Assembly: GCF_015644585.1 (NCBI RefSeq)
Contig: NZ_JADOBI010000012.1
Coordinates: forward strand, 62,001 to 126,000
Direction of reading: 5' to 3'
Origin: Rahnella laticis
Lineage (GTDB): Bacteria; Pseudomonadota; Gammaproteobacteria; Enterobacterales; Enterobacteriaceae
DNA: 64,000 nucleotides
Positions 18,693 to 29,312 of the stretch are shown piece by piece. A program made the translations under genes and the position numbers. The notes beneath the pieces were generated by a model. The model was not told where the DNA came from and did not search any database. It saw nothing but the letters and a program-made list of their open reading frames with translations. Numbering within the stretch: position 1 is the stretch's first letter; every line of letters starts with the position of its first letter.

Positions 18693-19529
18693 ATGCACAT
18701 GCAGCAAGACACCTTATCAACCGCAGCGACGTCTGCGGTTTTTTCGCATTCAAACGCCGCGAAAACCACGGCGGTCGAGTTTCGTCAGGTCAGTAAATCT
18801 TTCGGTCATCACCTTGTGATCCGGAATGTCAGTCTGAGCGTCGCCAGCGGTGATGTGGTGGCGGTCTGCGGGCCGTCCGGCTCAGGGAAATCCACGCTCA
18901 TCCGCCTGATTAATCAGCTGGAAACCGTCACGGATGGCGAAATTCTAATTCACAACAAACCGACGCGGGGCCTGAACGGACCGGCGCTACGCGAGTTACG
19001 TACGCACATCGGTTTTGTGTTTCAGCAGTTCAACCTGTACGCCCATCTGACCGCGCAGGACAACGTCAGCCTCGCGCTGATTAAAGTCCACGGCTGGAAG
19101 AAAAGTGATGCGAGCGAGAAGGCGCTGGCGCTGCTGACCCGCGTCGGTTTGCAGGACAAAGCGCAGCATTATCCCGAGCAGCTTTCCGGCGGACAGCAGC
19201 AGCGCGTGGCGATTGCCCGGGCGCTGGTGACGGATCCGGACATCATTTTGTTCGATGAACCGACGTCGGCGCTGGATCCGGAGATGATTGGCGAAGTCCT
19301 GCTGGTGATGCAGGAACTGGCGAAAAGCGGCATCACGATGATTGTCGTGACGCACGAAATGAGTTTTGCCCGTGAAATTGCCGACCGGGTGATTTTCATG
19401 GACGGCGGCGAGGTCCTGGAACAGGCGGAACCGGAGGATTTCTTCCTGCGGCCGCAGCATCCGCGTGCGCAGCGTTTTCTGCAAAAAGTCCTGTTCCCGC
19501 TGCATCCTGAAACAGGAGCGGGGCAATGA
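18693..19529 (+). CDS. Polar amino-acid ABC importer, ATP-binding protein
   Basis: A 278-aa cytoplasmic ATPase of the GlnQ/HisP type. Walker A is GPSGSGKST, the signature [15 protein letters not shown], Walker B ILFDEP, and the switch His is in VVTHE. It has about 28 extra N-terminal residues before the usual [11 protein letters not shown] start; an ATG two codons later (18699) is also possible. It shares ATGA with the next permease gene, so translation is coupled. Confidence 0.92.
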   Translation: MHMQQDTLSTAATSAVFSHSNAAKTTAVEFRQVSKSFGHHLVIRNVSLSVASGDVVAVCGPSGSGKSTLIRLINQLETVTDGEILIHNKPTRGLNGPALRELRTHIGFVFQQFNLYAHLTAQDNVSLALIKVHGWKKSDASEKALALLTRVGLQDKAQHYPEQLSGGQQQRVAIARALVTDPDIILFDEPTSALDPEMIGEVLLVMQELAKSGITMIVVTHEMSFAREIADRVIFMDGGEVLEQAEPEDFFLRPQHPRAQRFLQKVLFPLHPETGAGQ

Positions 19530-20299
19530 TCTGGCATCCCGACTGGGCTGGCGTGCTCACCGGCCAGCCTTTGCAGTGGATTATTTCCGGCTTTCTCACC
19601 ACGCTTTACGTCAGTATTGCGGGCAGTGTGCTGGCGACGCTTCTGGTGGTGTTACTGATCGCGCTGCGCCTGAGTCAGTCGCGTCTGGCACGCGGTGCGG
19701 TAGCGGCGTTTGTGTCGGTTTTCCGCAACACGCCGCTGCTGGTTCAGCTGCTTTTCTGGTATTTCGCCGCGTACGGCGCGCTGCCGCAAAGCTGGCGTTT
19801 TTACATCGGCGATACCCACGCGTGGGCGGTTTTCCCCGGCAATATCGCGTGGCTCACACCGGAATTTCTGTGCGCTGCCTGGGGGCTGGGATTATTCACT
19901 GCCGCGTTTCTGGTGGAAGAAGTGCAGGCGGGGCTGAATTCGGTGCCGAAAGGCCAGACCGAAGCCGCGATTTCACAGGGTTTCAGCCGCAAAACGCTGC
20001 TGCTTTCGATCCTGTTACCGCAGGCGCTGACCAACGCGTGGCAGCCGATCACCGGGCAATATCTCAACCTGATGAAGCTTTCCTCACTGGCGACAGGCAT
20101 CGGATTTTCCGAGCTGACGTATCAGGTCAGTCAGATTGAAAGTTACAACGCGCACGCCTTTGAAGGTTTTGCGGTCGGCACGTTGCTGTATCTGGCGCTG
20201 GGGATGATCCTTGGCGGGCTGATGACAATATTTGGTCCGAAACGCCCGCAGCAAAGGCCGCAGGCCGCGCAGAAGGCAGAGGTGAACGATGGAATTTGA
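19526..20299 (+). CDS. Polar amino-acid ABC importer, permease 1
   Basis: A 257-aa inner-membrane HisM/GlnP-type permease with about five helices. The EAA loop reads [22 protein letters not shown], and [10 protein letters not shown] is the family's second signature. It overlaps the ATPase gene by four bases and the next permease by eleven, showing tight coupling. It probably heterodimerises with the following permease. Confidence 0.92.
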   Translation: MIWHPDWAGVLTGQPLQWIISGFLTTLYVSIAGSVLATLLVVLLIALRLSQSRLARGAVAAFVSVFRNTPLLVQLLFWYFAAYGALPQSWRFYIGDTHAWAVFPGNIAWLTPEFLCAAWGLGLFTAAFLVEEVQAGLNSVPKGQTEAAISQGFSRKTLLLSILLPQALTNAWQPITGQYLNLMKLSSLATGIGFSELTYQVSQIESYNAHAFEGFAVGTLLYLALGMILGGLMTIFGPKRPQQRPQAAQKAEVNDGI

Positions 20300-20981
20300 C
20301 TGGTCGGTTCTGCACGATAACTTCACCTACATGCTGTGGGGAAGGCTGGCCGACGGCGAACCGGGCGGCGTTTTACTTACGCTGATCATGGCCGTTTCTG
20401 CTGGCGTGCTGGCGTTAGTGCTGGGCGTCGCAATGGCGGCATTAGCCTGGCGTTTCGGTGGCTGGACGCGAAAATTACTTTTTCTGTGGGCGTCGTTTAT
20501 ACGCGGCATCCCGCTGATTTTTGTGATTTTCTGGCTGTATTTCCTGCTGCCGGTGGTGTTTGGCGGCTCGATCCCCGGCCCGCTGACGGTGATTATCGCA
20601 CTTGCCTGGTTTACCTCGGCCGCGGTGATGCACTCCACGCTGGCCGGGCTGGAGTCACTGCCGCGCGGGCAAACCGAAGCGGGGATTGCGTCCGGCATGA
20701 GTTACAGCCAGGTTTTGCTCAATGTCCTGCTGCCGCAGGCGTGGCCGAACCTGTTGCCGTCGTACCTCGGGTTGCTGATCTCGCTGGTGAAAGACACCTC
20801 GCTGGCGTTTATCGTCAATGTGCCGGAGCTGACCACCGTCGCGGGGCAGGTGAATAACCGGGTGCAAATCTACCCGGCGGAAATCTTCCTGTTTATCGGC
20901 CTGATGTATTACCTGCTGTGCGCAACGCTGGCGTATGTTGCGGGCAAATCGATTAAACGCCGTCAGGCATTGCGGGCGTAA
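20289..20981 (+). CDS. Polar amino-acid ABC importer, permease 2
   Basis: A 230-aa HisM/GlnP-type permease, last gene of the operon. FIRGIPLIFVIFW is the helix-1 signature and STLAGLESLPRGQTEAGIASGM the EAA loop. It overlaps the upstream permease gene and is convergent with arsH, whose stop codon is only 26 bases away. Confidence 0.92.
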   Translation: MEFDWSVLHDNFTYMLWGRLADGEPGGVLLTLIMAVSAGVLALVLGVAMAALAWRFGGWTRKLLFLWASFIRGIPLIFVIFWLYFLLPVVFGGSIPGPLTVIIALAWFTSAAVMHSTLAGLESLPRGQTEAGIASGMSYSQVLLNVLLPQAWPNLLPSYLGLLISLVKDTSLAFIVNVPELTTVAGQVNNRVQIYPAEIFLFIGLMYYLLCATLAYVAGKSIKRRQALRA

Positions 20982-21007
20982 CAGGCCATAAAGCCATCTG
21001 TGAAATC

Positions 21008-21712
21008 TCAGATTTTCGCCTGATTCACACGGGCAGAGAGTTCCTGATGGCTTTCCTTTCTTTCGCTGTAACGGTCAGCCAGATACGCCGTATGGGGTTT
21101 CAGAATTAACGTTATTTTGAACAACTCCTCGGTGATATCCACAATCCGGTCGTAAAGGGCAGAGGGCTTCATCCGGCCTGCATCGTCAAACTCCTGCCAG
21201 GCTTTGGGGACGGAGGACTGATTCGCAATAGTGAACATCCGCATCCAGCGACCCAGGATCCGCATCTGATTGACCGCATTGAAAGATTGCGAACCGCCGG
21301 AAACCTGCATAACGGCCAGTGTTTTCCCCTGAGACGGACGAACCGCGCCTTCACTCAACGGGAGCCAGTCTATCTGCGCCTTCATCACCGAACTCATGGC
21401 GCCATGTCTTTCCGGCGAACTCCAGATCATGCCATCACACCACCTCACCAGCTCGCGTAACTCCAGCACTTTGGGGTGCGTATCAGGTGCATCGTCCGGC
21501 AACGGCAAGCCGGAAGGGTTAAAAATTTTCACCTCTGCGCCCATTTTCGTCAGCAAACGACCGGCTTCCACTGCGGCAAACCGGCTGTAAGAACGCTCAC
21601 GCACGGATCCATACAGGATCAGAAAACGTGGCATTGGCGAGGCGCCCTCCGAAAGATTACTGGCAATAGCATCATCGAAGTATTCGGGGTTAACCGCAGG
21701 TAAATCAGACAT
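21008..21712 (-). CDS. arsH: Arsenical resistance flavoprotein ArsH
   Basis: A 234-aa NADPH-dependent FMN reductase of the flavodoxin-like fold. ArsH enzymes oxidise trivalent organoarsenicals and lower oxidative stress. The FMN phosphate loop [14 protein letters not shown] and the segment [22 protein letters not shown] are diagnostic. The ATG at 21712 is favoured over 21721 because a GGA lies upstream at normal distance. It is divergent from arsR, sharing an 85-bp promoter region, so it is probably controlled by ArsR. Confidence 0.95.
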   Translation of the reverse strand: MSDLPAVNPEYFDDAIASNLSEGASPMPRFLILYGSVRERSYSRFAAVEAGRLLTKMGAEVKIFNPSGLPLPDDAPDTHPKVLELRELVRWCDGMIWSSPERHGAMSSVMKAQIDWLPLSEGAVRPSQGKTLAVMQVSGGSQSFNAVNQMRILGRWMRMFTIANQSSVPKAWQEFDDAGRMKPSALYDRIVDITEELFKITLILKPHTAYLADRYSERKESHQELSARVNQAKI

Positions 21713-21739
21713 GGTGTTCATCCGTTGTAAAGAGGGAGA

Positions 21740-21772
21740 TTGATTTAGATCATATATGAATTATCATATGTG
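21740..21772 (+). promoter_or_regulatory. arsR promoter and likely ArsR operator
   Basis: TTGATT (21740-21745) and TATCAT (21762-21767) are 16 bases apart and fit a sigma70 promoter. CATATATGA and TCATATG around the -10 form an imperfect inverted repeat that could be the ArsR site controlling both arsRBC and arsH. Confidence 0.5.
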
Positions 21773-21797
21773 TTGTCAATCACTATCGGAGTCACTG

Positions 21798-22121
21798 ATG
21801 CAGCATCCTGTTCAGCTTTTTAAACTGCTCGCCGACGAAACCCGCTCAACCATTGTGATGCTGTTGAGAGAGGCCGGGGAGATGTGTATTTGCGATCTCT
21901 GCGCAGTAACGCAGGAGTCTCAGCCTAAAATATCCCGCCACATGGCGCTGTTACGCGAAGCAGAGCTGGTTATTGACCGCCGAGAAGGCAAATGGGTGTA
22001 CTACCGTTTATCTCCGCATATGCCCGCCTGGGCAGCGGCTGTCATCGACACCGCGTGGAACTGCGAGCGTGAAGATATCCGGATTTCACTGAACAACAGT
22101 AAACTCTCGTCTTGTTCATGA
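21798..22121 (+). CDS. arsR: Arsenic-responsive repressor ArsR
   Basis: A 107-aa winged-helix repressor of the SmtB/ArsR family. The As(III) site CICDLC is complete (Cys30, Cys32, Cys35, matching Cys32/34/37 of the E. coli protein), followed by the recognition helix SQPKISRHMALLREA. The start at 21798 is set by GGAG eight bases upstream and by family length; the longer frame adds 14 residues without a ribosome site. First gene of arsRBC. Confidence 0.95.
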   Translation: MQHPVQLFKLLADETRSTIVMLLREAGEMCICDLCAVTQESQPKISRHMALLREAELVIDRREGKWVYYRLSPHMPAWAAAVIDTAWNCEREDIRISLNNSKLSSCS

Positions 22122-22162
22122 CAGAGATATATTCACCAATTCGAATGTGATTGAGGTGTGGA

Positions 22163-23455
22163 ATGCTTCTGGCAGGGTCGATTTTTTTACTCACGCTTAT
22201 TCTGGTCATCTGGCAGCCTCGCGGATTGAGCATTGGCTGGAGTGCCGGCGCTGGCGCTCTGTTAGCGCTTCTGAGCGGAGTCATTCATTTCAGTGATATT
22301 CCTGTCGTGTGGAATATTGTCTGGAACGCCACGGGGGCATTTATTGCGGTCATCATCATCAGCCTTTTGCTTGATGAGTCCGGCTTTTTCGAGTGGTGTG
22401 CCCTTCACGTTGCCCGCTGGGGTAAAGGTAACGGCAGGGTGCTTTTTACCTTCATTATTCTGCTTGGCGCTGCGGTTGCGGCTCTGTTTGCCAATGACGG
22501 CGCCGCGCTGATCCTGACGCCGATCGTCATCGCGATGCTGGTTGCCATGGGTTTCAGCCCGGCAACGACGCTGGCATTTATTATGGCAGCCGGATTTATC
22601 GCCGACTCCTCAAGCCTGCCGCTGGTGGTATCGAATCTGGTGAATATTGTTTCGGCAGACTATTTCAGCATCGGTTTTGACCGGTATGCAGCGGTGATGC
22701 TCCCGGTCAATCTGGCGGCAGTGGCCGCCTCGCTGGGGGTGCTGCATCTCTATTTCAGAAAGGATATTCCGACACGCTACGATATTACGAAAGTGAAAGA
22801 ACCCGCGGGTGCGATTAAAGATCTGCTGACATTTCGTATCGGCTGGGGTGTCCTGATTTTGCTGCTCGCAGGCTTCTTCATTCTTGAACCTGCGGGCGTT
22901 CCTGTCAGTGCAATTGCTGCGGCCGGGGCGGTTGTTCTCCTGATTGCGGCAAGAAAAGGCCGGGTGATCAATGTCAGAAAAGTGATCAAAGGCGCACCGT
23001 GGCAGATTGTCGTATTTTCACTGGGGATGTATCTGGTGGTATACGGCCTGCGCAATGCCGGATTAACCAATGCCCTGACGGAGCTGCTCAATGTTTTTGC
23101 CGTTCAGGGGCTGTGGGCGGCAACGCTGGGAACGGGGCTGGTGACCGGTTTTCTTTCTTCCGTGATGAACAACATGCCCACCGTTCTGATTGGCGCGTTG
23201 TCCATTGATGCAAGTACGGCGCAGGGTGTTGTCAGGGAAGCGATGATTTATGCCAATATTATCGGTTGCGATCTGGGGCCGAAAATAACGCCAATCGGTA
23301 GTCTGGCGACCTTGTTGTGGCTGCACGTTTTGTCGCAAAAAAATATCAATATCGGATGGGGATATTATTTCCGCACAGGAATTGTATTGACCCTGCCGGT
23401 TCTGTTTATCACGCTCAGCGCGCTGGCGTTGCGTTTGTCGATTACTCTCCAATGA
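22163..23455 (+). CDS. arsB: Arsenite efflux permease ArsB
   Basis: A 430-aa inner-membrane As(OH)3/antimonite:H+ antiporter with about 12 helices, recognisable by [18 protein letters not shown], the [15 protein letters not shown] segment and [13 protein letters not shown]. The ATG at 22163 has GAGG upstream; the frame opens four codons earlier. No arsA or arsD is present, so it works without the ATPase. It is followed after ten bases by arsC. Confidence 0.96.
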   Translation: MLLAGSIFLLTLILVIWQPRGLSIGWSAGAGALLALLSGVIHFSDIPVVWNIVWNATGAFIAVIIISLLLDESGFFEWCALHVARWGKGNGRVLFTFIILLGAAVAALFANDGAALILTPIVIAMLVAMGFSPATTLAFIMAAGFIADSSSLPLVVSNLVNIVSADYFSIGFDRYAAVMLPVNLAAVAASLGVLHLYFRKDIPTRYDITKVKEPAGAIKDLLTFRIGWGVLILLLAGFFILEPAGVPVSAIAAAGAVVLLIAARKGRVINVRKVIKGAPWQIVVFSLGMYLVVYGLRNAGLTNALTELLNVFAVQGLWAATLGTGLVTGFLSSVMNNMPTVLIGALSIDASTAQGVVREAMIYANIIGCDLGPKITPIGSLATLLWLHVLSQKNINIGWGYYFRTGIVLTLPVLFITLSALALRLSITLQ

Positions 23456-23465
23456 GTCCTGAAAA

Positions 23466-23891
23466 ATGAGCAATATAACGATCTACCATAATCCGGCTTG
23501 CGGCACATCGCGTAATACGCTGGAACTGATCCGCAACAGCGGCGCTGAGCCTGAAATCATTTTGTATCTGGAAACATCGCCTTCGCGTGAAGAACTGGTG
23601 AAACTGATTGCCGCGATGGGCATTTCTGTCAGGGAACTGCTGCGCGTTAACACCGCGCCTTACGGCGAACTCGGGCTGGATAATCCGGACTTCACCGATG
23701 CGCAGCTTATTGACGCGATACTTTTGTATCCAATCCTGATGAACCGCCCGGTCGTGGTGACGCCGCTCGGGGCCGCGCTGTGCCGCCCGTCAGAGAAGGT
23801 TCTGGATATTCTTCCGGATGCGCAGAAAGGCGCGTTCACCAAAGAAGACGGCGAACGCGTGGTGGATAAAGACGGCAAGCGGCTTGTCTGA
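23466..23891 (+). CDS. arsC: Glutaredoxin-coupled arsenate reductase ArsC
   Basis: A 141-aa reductase that converts arsenate to arsenite for export by ArsB. All known active-site residues of the R773/E. coli type are at the same numbers: Cys12 (HNPACGTS), Arg60, Arg94 and Arg107. Last gene of the ars operon, seven bases from the convergent ABC ATPase gene. Confidence 0.96.
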   Translation: MSNITIYHNPACGTSRNTLELIRNSGAEPEIILYLETSPSREELVKLIAAMGISVRELLRVNTAPYGELGLDNPDFTDAQLIDAILLYPILMNRPVVVTPLGAALCRPSEKVLDILPDAQKGAFTKEDGERVVDKDGKRLV

Positions 23892-23898
23892 ACGGTGT

Positions 23899-25530
23899 TT
23901 AAAACGCTGCCGCCGTTTGCCGGTTTGAACTCACCACCGGCAGGGCATTAATCAGCTTTTGGGTCCACGGATGAGCAGGGCGGTGGAAGACGTCATCGAC
24001 CTGCCCGTGTTCGACCACGCTGCCGTCTTTCATCACCATCACCCTGTCCGCCAGGTGATGGACTACGCCGAGATCGTGCGAAATAAACAGCAGCGCGGTA
24101 CGGTGTTCGGCCTGCATTTCGGCCAGCAGATCCAGCACCTGCGCCTGTACGGAAACGTCCAGCGCGCTCACCGGCTCGTCGGCCACGAGTAATGCAGGAT
24201 TCGGGGCAAAAGCGCGGGCGATCGCAACACGCTGGCGCTGGCCGCCGGAAAGTTCACGCGGGTACCGCCGTAAAAATCCTTCGCCGAGCTGCACTTCATC
24301 GAGCAACTGAAGAATGCGGCGACGTCGTTCATCGCCAAAAATGCCCACGCTGTCGAGGCTTTCCCCGATGATTTTTTCCACGTTATAACGCGGATCAAAA
24401 GAGCTGAGCGGATCTTGAGCGATCAGCTGAATCCCGCGGCGTTGCAGCCTGCGGACGGATTCGTGGATCTGACACCAGCGCTGCCCCTGAATAGTAATCG
24501 TGCCGGAACCGGGTTCAGTCAGGCCGAGCACCATTCTGGCCAGCGTGGTTTTCCCCGAGCCGGACTCACCCACAATCCCCAACGTTTCGCCCGCCGCCAG
24601 CGTCAGGCTGACGTGGTTAACCACGGCTTTGTCCGCGTAATGCTTGCTCAGGTTGCGCACGTCCAGCACCGGTTCGCCAGTGGCGATATTTTTGGCAGGC
24701 AGCGGCCTGCCGCTCTCGCCGGAGAGTTTCAGCCCGCGCGTGGCAGGGCCGGGAATGGCGGCGAGCAGCTGGCGGGTATACGGGTGATCGGGCGTGCTCA
24801 GCAGTTTTTCGCCGGAGCCTTCTTCCACCACTTTGCCCTGATGCATAACCAGGATCCGGTCGGCGAGTTGCCCGACCACGGAAAGGTCGTGGCTGATCAG
24901 CAGCAGGCTTTCGCCCCGGTCGCGGCGCTGTTGCAGCAGATCCAGAATCTGCTTCTGCACCGTCATATCCAGCGCCGTGGTCGGTTCATCGGCAATCAGC
25001 AAACCGGGTTTCCCGGCCAGCGCGGTGGCAATCAGCACACGCTGACGAAGCCCGCCGGAAAGCTGATGCGGATACGCCGTCAGCCGGTTTTCAGCATCAG
25101 GAATACCCACCGATTTGAGCAACAAAATGCTTTGCGGATGCAGCTCGTGCGCATTACCGGCGCGGTTAGCCTGTAACGCATCGCGTAGCTGCTGGCTGAT
25201 GCGGCGCAACGGGTCAAGCGACACCAGCGCATCCTGCAAGACATAGCCAATTTTGCTGCCACGAATTTTACGCCAGCGGCGCTGGCTGGCGCCGAGCATA
25301 TTCTGCCCGTCGATCACAAAACGGTCGGCGGTGATACGCGCCTTGGCGTCCTGTAGCCCCAGCAAGCTGCGGGCGGTCACGGTTTTCCCTGAGCCGGATT
25401 CCCCGACGAACGCGATGGATTCCCCGCGTTTAAGCTGTAAGTTCAGGCCGCTGACGGCCGGTTTTTCGCCGTCGGCTGAGGGAAAGGAGATCGAAAGATT
25501 GCGGATATCAATAAACAGTTCGTCGCTCAT
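23899..25530 (-). CDS. Dpp/Opp-type ABC importer, fused double ATPase
   Basis: A 543-aa cytoplasmic protein with two ATPase domains in one chain, as in GsiA. Domain 1 (about 1-265): Walker A GESGSGKT, signature LSGGLRQRV. Domain 2 (about 280-535): GESGSGKTT, signature LSGGQRQRV, Walker B LLVADEP. It ends a four-gene minus-strand operon (binding protein, two permeases, ATPase) whose frames overlap by ATGA. Members import peptides, glutathione, nickel or sulfur compounds. The FMN monooxygenase genes next door suggest an organosulfur or similar substrate (inference). Confidence 0.92.
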   Translation of the reverse strand: MSDELFIDIRNLSISFPSADGEKPAVSGLNLQLKRGESIAFVGESGSGKTVTARSLLGLQDAKARITADRFVIDGQNMLGASQRRWRKIRGSKIGYVLQDALVSLDPLRRISQQLRDALQANRAGNAHELHPQSILLLKSVGIPDAENRLTAYPHQLSGGLRQRVLIATALAGKPGLLIADEPTTALDMTVQKQILDLLQQRRDRGESLLLISHDLSVVGQLADRILVMHQGKVVEEGSGEKLLSTPDHPYTRQLLAAIPGPATRGLKLSGESGRPLPAKNIATGEPVLDVRNLSKHYADKAVVNHVSLTLAAGETLGIVGESGSGKTTLARMVLGLTEPGSGTITIQGQRWCQIHESVRRLQRRGIQLIAQDPLSSFDPRYNVEKIIGESLDSVGIFGDERRRRILQLLDEVQLGEGFLRRYPRELSGGQRQRVAIARAFAPNPALLVADEPVSALDVSVQAQVLDLLAEMQAEHRTALLFISHDLGVVHHLADRVMVMKDGSVVEHGQVDDVFHRPAHPWTQKLINALPVVSSNRQTAAAF

Positions 25531-26366
25531 GGCTGTTTCCCTTCAAAAGTGGCCTGCCAGTAGCGGCCAAGCGTGTTCACAGAAATTACCGTCAGGGTGA
25601 TCGCCACGCCCGGCCAGACGCCAATCCACCACGCATTGCGCAGATAATTACGGCCTTCGGCCAGCATCAGCCCCCATTCAGCGGTCGGCGGTTGCGGCCC
25701 CATGCCGAGAAAACTTAAACCTGCCGTGCCGATAATTGCGGTGCCCAGCCCGAGCGTAGCCAGCGCCGGAACGTGCGCGATAGCGTGCGGAAGCACATGC
25801 CGCCAGACCAGAACGTGGCGTTTGAGGCCCAGAGTGCGCGCCTGCTCCACGTAACCGGAGGACATGACTACAAAAGTTTGCGCCCGCACCACGCGGGTGA
25901 ATCGCGGCACGGAAGCGACGCCGAGCGCAAAGATCAGATTGGTGGTGCCGGGGCCGGTGAACGCAATCAGCATCAGTGCGAGCAGTAAATCCGGGAACGC
26001 GGAAACCACGTCCACGGCGCGGCTGATCAGTTCATCGAGCGGGCCTTTGAATAATCCGGCGAGTAAACCGAGCAGGCTGCCTATGCTGACCGCCACGGCC
26101 ATCGCCGCGAGGCTGATCAGCAGGGAATACCGGCTGCCGTAAATGATGCGCGCCAGCACGTCGCGCCCCAGCTGGTCGGTCCCCAGCCAGTGTTCAGACG
26201 AAGGCGGAAGTTGCGCGTTAACCGGATCGGCGTTCAGCGGGTCGAAATGCGTCAGCCACGCGGGGAAAATCACCGCCAACGCGACCAGCAGCAAATACAC
26301 GGCTGCGAGAATATAACCGGTGGAAAACCGGCGCTTCACGCCGCCTGAGATCAGTAACTGACTCAT
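25527..26366 (-). CDS. Dpp/Opp-type ABC importer, permease (DppC type)
   Basis: A 279-aa inner-membrane permease with the DppC-type N-terminal extension (DPLNADPVNAQLPPSSEHWLGTDQLGRDVLARI) and the EAA loop EQARTLGLKRHVLVWRHVLPHA. It overlaps its neighbours on both sides by four bases. Confidence 0.93.
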   Translation of the reverse strand: MSQLLISGGVKRRFSTGYILAAVYLLLVALAVIFPAWLTHFDPLNADPVNAQLPPSSEHWLGTDQLGRDVLARIIYGSRYSLLISLAAMAVAVSIGSLLGLLAGLFKGPLDELISRAVDVVSAFPDLLLALMLIAFTGPGTTNLIFALGVASVPRFTRVVRAQTFVVMSSGYVEQARTLGLKRHVLVWRHVLPHAIAHVPALATLGLGTAIIGTAGLSFLGMGPQPPTAEWGLMLAEGRNYLRNAWWIGVWPGVAITLTVISVNTLGRYWQATFEGKQP

Positions 26367-27358
26367 GCATTCTCTCCGTCATTCTGGCCGTTATCCCGCA
26401 GGCGCGGGTCGATAAACAGATACAAAATATCCACCAGCGTACTCAGCACGACGTACACCAGCGCGGAGAAAATCGCCACCGCCAGCACCACCGGCAGGTC
26501 TTTACCCAAAACCGCGTCGACGGTGATTTTGCCCAAACCCGGGCGGCCAAATACCTGCTCGGTGATCACCGCGCCGCTGAGCAAACCGCCAATCAGCCAG
26601 CCGGTCAGGGTGACGGCGGGCAGGGCGGCGTGGCGCAGCGCGTGGCGTAAACGGATAATGCGGTTGCCCAGCCCCCATGCGCGCAGCGTCAGCACAAAAG
26701 GTTCGTCGAGCGCATCTTCCAGTCCGCGCCGCAATACCTGAGAAACCACCGCGCCCTGCGCCAGTCCGAGGGATAACGCCGGTAAAACCAGCGAGGAAAA
26801 ACTGCGGTCGCCCGCCACCGGGAACCAGCGCAGCGTAAAGCTGAAGATAAACAGCAGCACGATGCCGAGCCAGAAAGAGGGCGTCGAGGCCAGAATCAGC
26901 TCGATGCCGCCCGCAATGCGTTGCCCCCAACGACGGTGCGCGGTCGCGACGGCCATCACCACGGCAAATACCAGGCTGACGACCAGCGCCAGACCGGTGA
27001 GTTTAAGCGTTGGCCACAGCTGCGATAACACCAGCGAACTGACGTCGGTATTGAGCATATAAGAACGGCCAAAATCACCGTGCAAAACGCGCCAGAGATA
27101 GTGCAGATATTGCATGTACAGGGGCTGATCCAGCCCCCATTCCGCGCGGATCGCCGCTTCAATCGCCGGTGTTTGTACCTGTTCGCCCATCAGCAAACTG
27201 ACGATATCGCCCGGCGCGAGATACACGCTGATAAAAGACAGCGTGACCGCGGCCCACAGCACCAGCACGCCGCTCAGCAACCGCCGGACAACGCGACCGC
27301 GCCATGACGGCGCTGACTTAGGCCGCTGCGGGGGAATAAAGGTACTTTCAGCCGACAT
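26363..27358 (-). CDS. Dpp/Opp-type ABC importer, permease (DppB type)
   Basis: A 331-aa inner-membrane permease of the DppB type: first helix near 25-45, the YLAPGDIVSLLMG segment, YLHYLWRVLHGDFGRSY, and an EAA loop with LRAWGLGNRIIRLRHALRHA. It has an unusual proline- and serine-rich N-terminus of about 20 residues before helix 1. AAGGAG precedes the ATG. Confidence 0.93.
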   Translation of the reverse strand: MSAESTFIPPQRPKSAPSWRGRVVRRLLSGVLVLWAAVTLSFISVYLAPGDIVSLLMGEQVQTPAIEAAIRAEWGLDQPLYMQYLHYLWRVLHGDFGRSYMLNTDVSSLVLSQLWPTLKLTGLALVVSLVFAVVMAVATAHRRWGQRIAGGIELILASTPSFWLGIVLLFIFSFTLRWFPVAGDRSFSSLVLPALSLGLAQGAVVSQVLRRGLEDALDEPFVLTLRAWGLGNRIIRLRHALRHAALPAVTLTGWLIGGLLSGAVITEQVFGRPGLGKITVDAVLGKDLPVVLAVAIFSALVYVVLSTLVDILYLFIDPRLRDNGQNDGENA

Positions 27359-27379
27359 AATAAAGCTCCTTACTTCTGA

Positions 27380-29002
27380 TTAATGCTTGCTCAGCCAGAC
27401 GTCGTAGGCGTTTTCCGGCATCTGTTTGAACGGCCTGAAACCGACGCCGTGAACGTAAGACGCCGCCGCAATCTGGTCTTCCGGCTCGTAAAGCGGGATC
27501 GCCAGCGCCTGCTGCAACACGGCAAAGTTCTGCAACTGGCCGTAGTAGGTTTTGCGTTCTGCGTTATCCAGCGTTTGCGACGCCCCTTTCAGCAGCGGAA
27601 TAATTTCCGGTGCATCGGTGCGGCTGTAGTTGATCGCGCCACCGGCGTTGACCGGCAGGTAATGGTTCTCGATATCGATGCCGTCGGTGTCGGTATTGGA
27701 GTTGGCAATTGAGCCAAACTGACCGGTTTTTCTGACTTCGGTATAGGTCCCGGAATCGACGTAACGGATTTTCAGATCCACGCCCAGCCGCTGCCGTGCC
27801 TGTGCCTGCAAGGCCTGCAACAGGACATCACGCTGATCGCGCACGGTGGCCTGTGCCTGAATAATTTCGATGCTCAGCGGCTTGCCGTCTTTGGTGCGGA
27901 TGCCGTCAGCGCCTTTGGTTTTCCAGCCTGCTTCGTCCAGAAGCTGGTTCGCAAGCTTTGGATTATTGCCGTATTTGCCGGTCAGGCTGGCGTCATACAG
28001 CGGGTCAACCGGCGACGTAATGCCCCAGACGCGCGTGCGTTCGCCGCGATAAATCGATTGCAGAATCGGAGAAATATCCAGCCCCTGTAAAATCGCCTGC
28101 CGCACTTTCACTTCCTGCGTCGGGCCATATTTCACATTCAGGAACAGCGAATACGGTGTGCCGGTGTTCAGCGCGTGCTGATAGCTGAAATCCGCGTTCT
28201 CCTTGAATTCGCCCGCATCGTTGCCGGACACGCCTTCTATCACATCCACCTGACCGGAAAGCAGCGCGCCGGTTCGCACGGAAGATTCCGGCAGGAAACG
28301 GTACGTTACGCTTTCGAGATACGCCGGGCCCTGATGTTTCGCATTCGCCGACGCCCAGTGATAATCCGGGTTGCGCACATATTCAATCTGCTGGCCTTTC
28401 TCATAACGCTTGAGAATGAACGGGCCGGTGCCTGCGATATCTGTGCCACCGGCTTTCAGCTGCGGCGATGTCCACGACGACGGTGAGATCAGTTTCAGGC
28501 CGGAAGCAAACGAGAGGAACGGGCTGTAAACCTGCTTCAGCGTGAGGATAACCGTGTGCTCGTCCGGTGTGGCGATGGTATCGATTCGCCCGGCCAGCGC
28601 ACAAATACTCGAACCCGCGCAATACGCCGGGTCTTGTGCATGACGGAAGTTTTCTGCCACGGCGGCGGACGTCAGTTTTTCCCCGTTAGAAAACTTCACG
28701 TCATCGCGCAGGGTAAAGGTGTAAGTTTTGCCGTCATCGGAAACGTGATAACCGGTCGCCAGCCACGGGATATACGCGCCGTCCGGCTTGCGCGCCAGTA
28801 GTGATTCATAGGCAACACGCAGGATAAGCTCGGCTTTAGATTGCCCGTTTAACTGCGGATTCAGCGTATTGGGCTCGGTTTCGACGCCCCACGTCAGGCT
28901 TCCGCCTTGCTGAGGTTGTTCAGCGGCATACAGCGACTGCCCGGAGGAAAGCACCAGAAGTGTTAAAGCAGAAAGAGAACGCACACCAGCAAAAGATTTC
29001 AT
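27380..29002 (-). CDS. Dpp/Opp-type ABC importer, periplasmic binding protein
   Basis: A 540-aa family 5 solute-binding protein. Signal peptide about 1-27 (cleavage near LYA). Mature part keeps GGSLTWGVETEPNTLNPQ and the DVKFSNGEKLTSAAV segment. It is the first gene of the importer operon and is divergent from an FMN monooxygenase gene; this pairing is common for sulfur-scavenging loci, though the ligand is not known. Two cysteines (YCAGSSICAL) may form a disulfide in the periplasm. Confidence 0.9.
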   Translation of the reverse strand: MKSFAGVRSLSALTLLVLSSGQSLYAAEQPQQGGSLTWGVETEPNTLNPQLNGQSKAELILRVAYESLLARKPDGAYIPWLATGYHVSDDGKTYTFTLRDDVKFSNGEKLTSAAVAENFRHAQDPAYCAGSSICALAGRIDTIATPDEHTVILTLKQVYSPFLSFASGLKLISPSSWTSPQLKAGGTDIAGTGPFILKRYEKGQQIEYVRNPDYHWASANAKHQGPAYLESVTYRFLPESSVRTGALLSGQVDVIEGVSGNDAGEFKENADFSYQHALNTGTPYSLFLNVKYGPTQEVKVRQAILQGLDISPILQSIYRGERTRVWGITSPVDPLYDASLTGKYGNNPKLANQLLDEAGWKTKGADGIRTKDGKPLSIEIIQAQATVRDQRDVLLQALQAQARQRLGVDLKIRYVDSGTYTEVRKTGQFGSIANSNTDTDGIDIENHYLPVNAGGAINYSRTDAPEIIPLLKGASQTLDNAERKTYYGQLQNFAVLQQALAIPLYEPEDQIAAASYVHGVGFRPFKQMPENAYDVWLSKH

Positions 29003-29312
29003 ACATTTCCCGTCAGGTCATTAATCATGAATTATTTGAATAAGCGCATAAATAATAAGGATGCCGCGCTATTAACCGGCGGCTGAAAGGAATTATTAAG
29101 GGCTGGTTACTAAGTTGTAAAATCACAATATTTGCTTATCAGCGAAAATAAATGACTTAGCGGAAAATTATTTTTTTGATCAGTCACGGAATAATCAGGA
29201 AAACCCGGCTTATCTATATTCAGGGTTATGAAATGCTTTTTTCTTCGTGGCTTAATCACTTCTGTTCTCTATTTTTAACGCAGGTTTATCTTTCCCGTTA
29301 AAGGAGATCAGT
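29003..29312. other. Divergent promoter region
   Basis: AT-rich spacer between the importer operon (minus) and an FMN monooxygenase gene (plus). It must hold both promoters. No operator or riboswitch structure could be named. Confidence 0.5.
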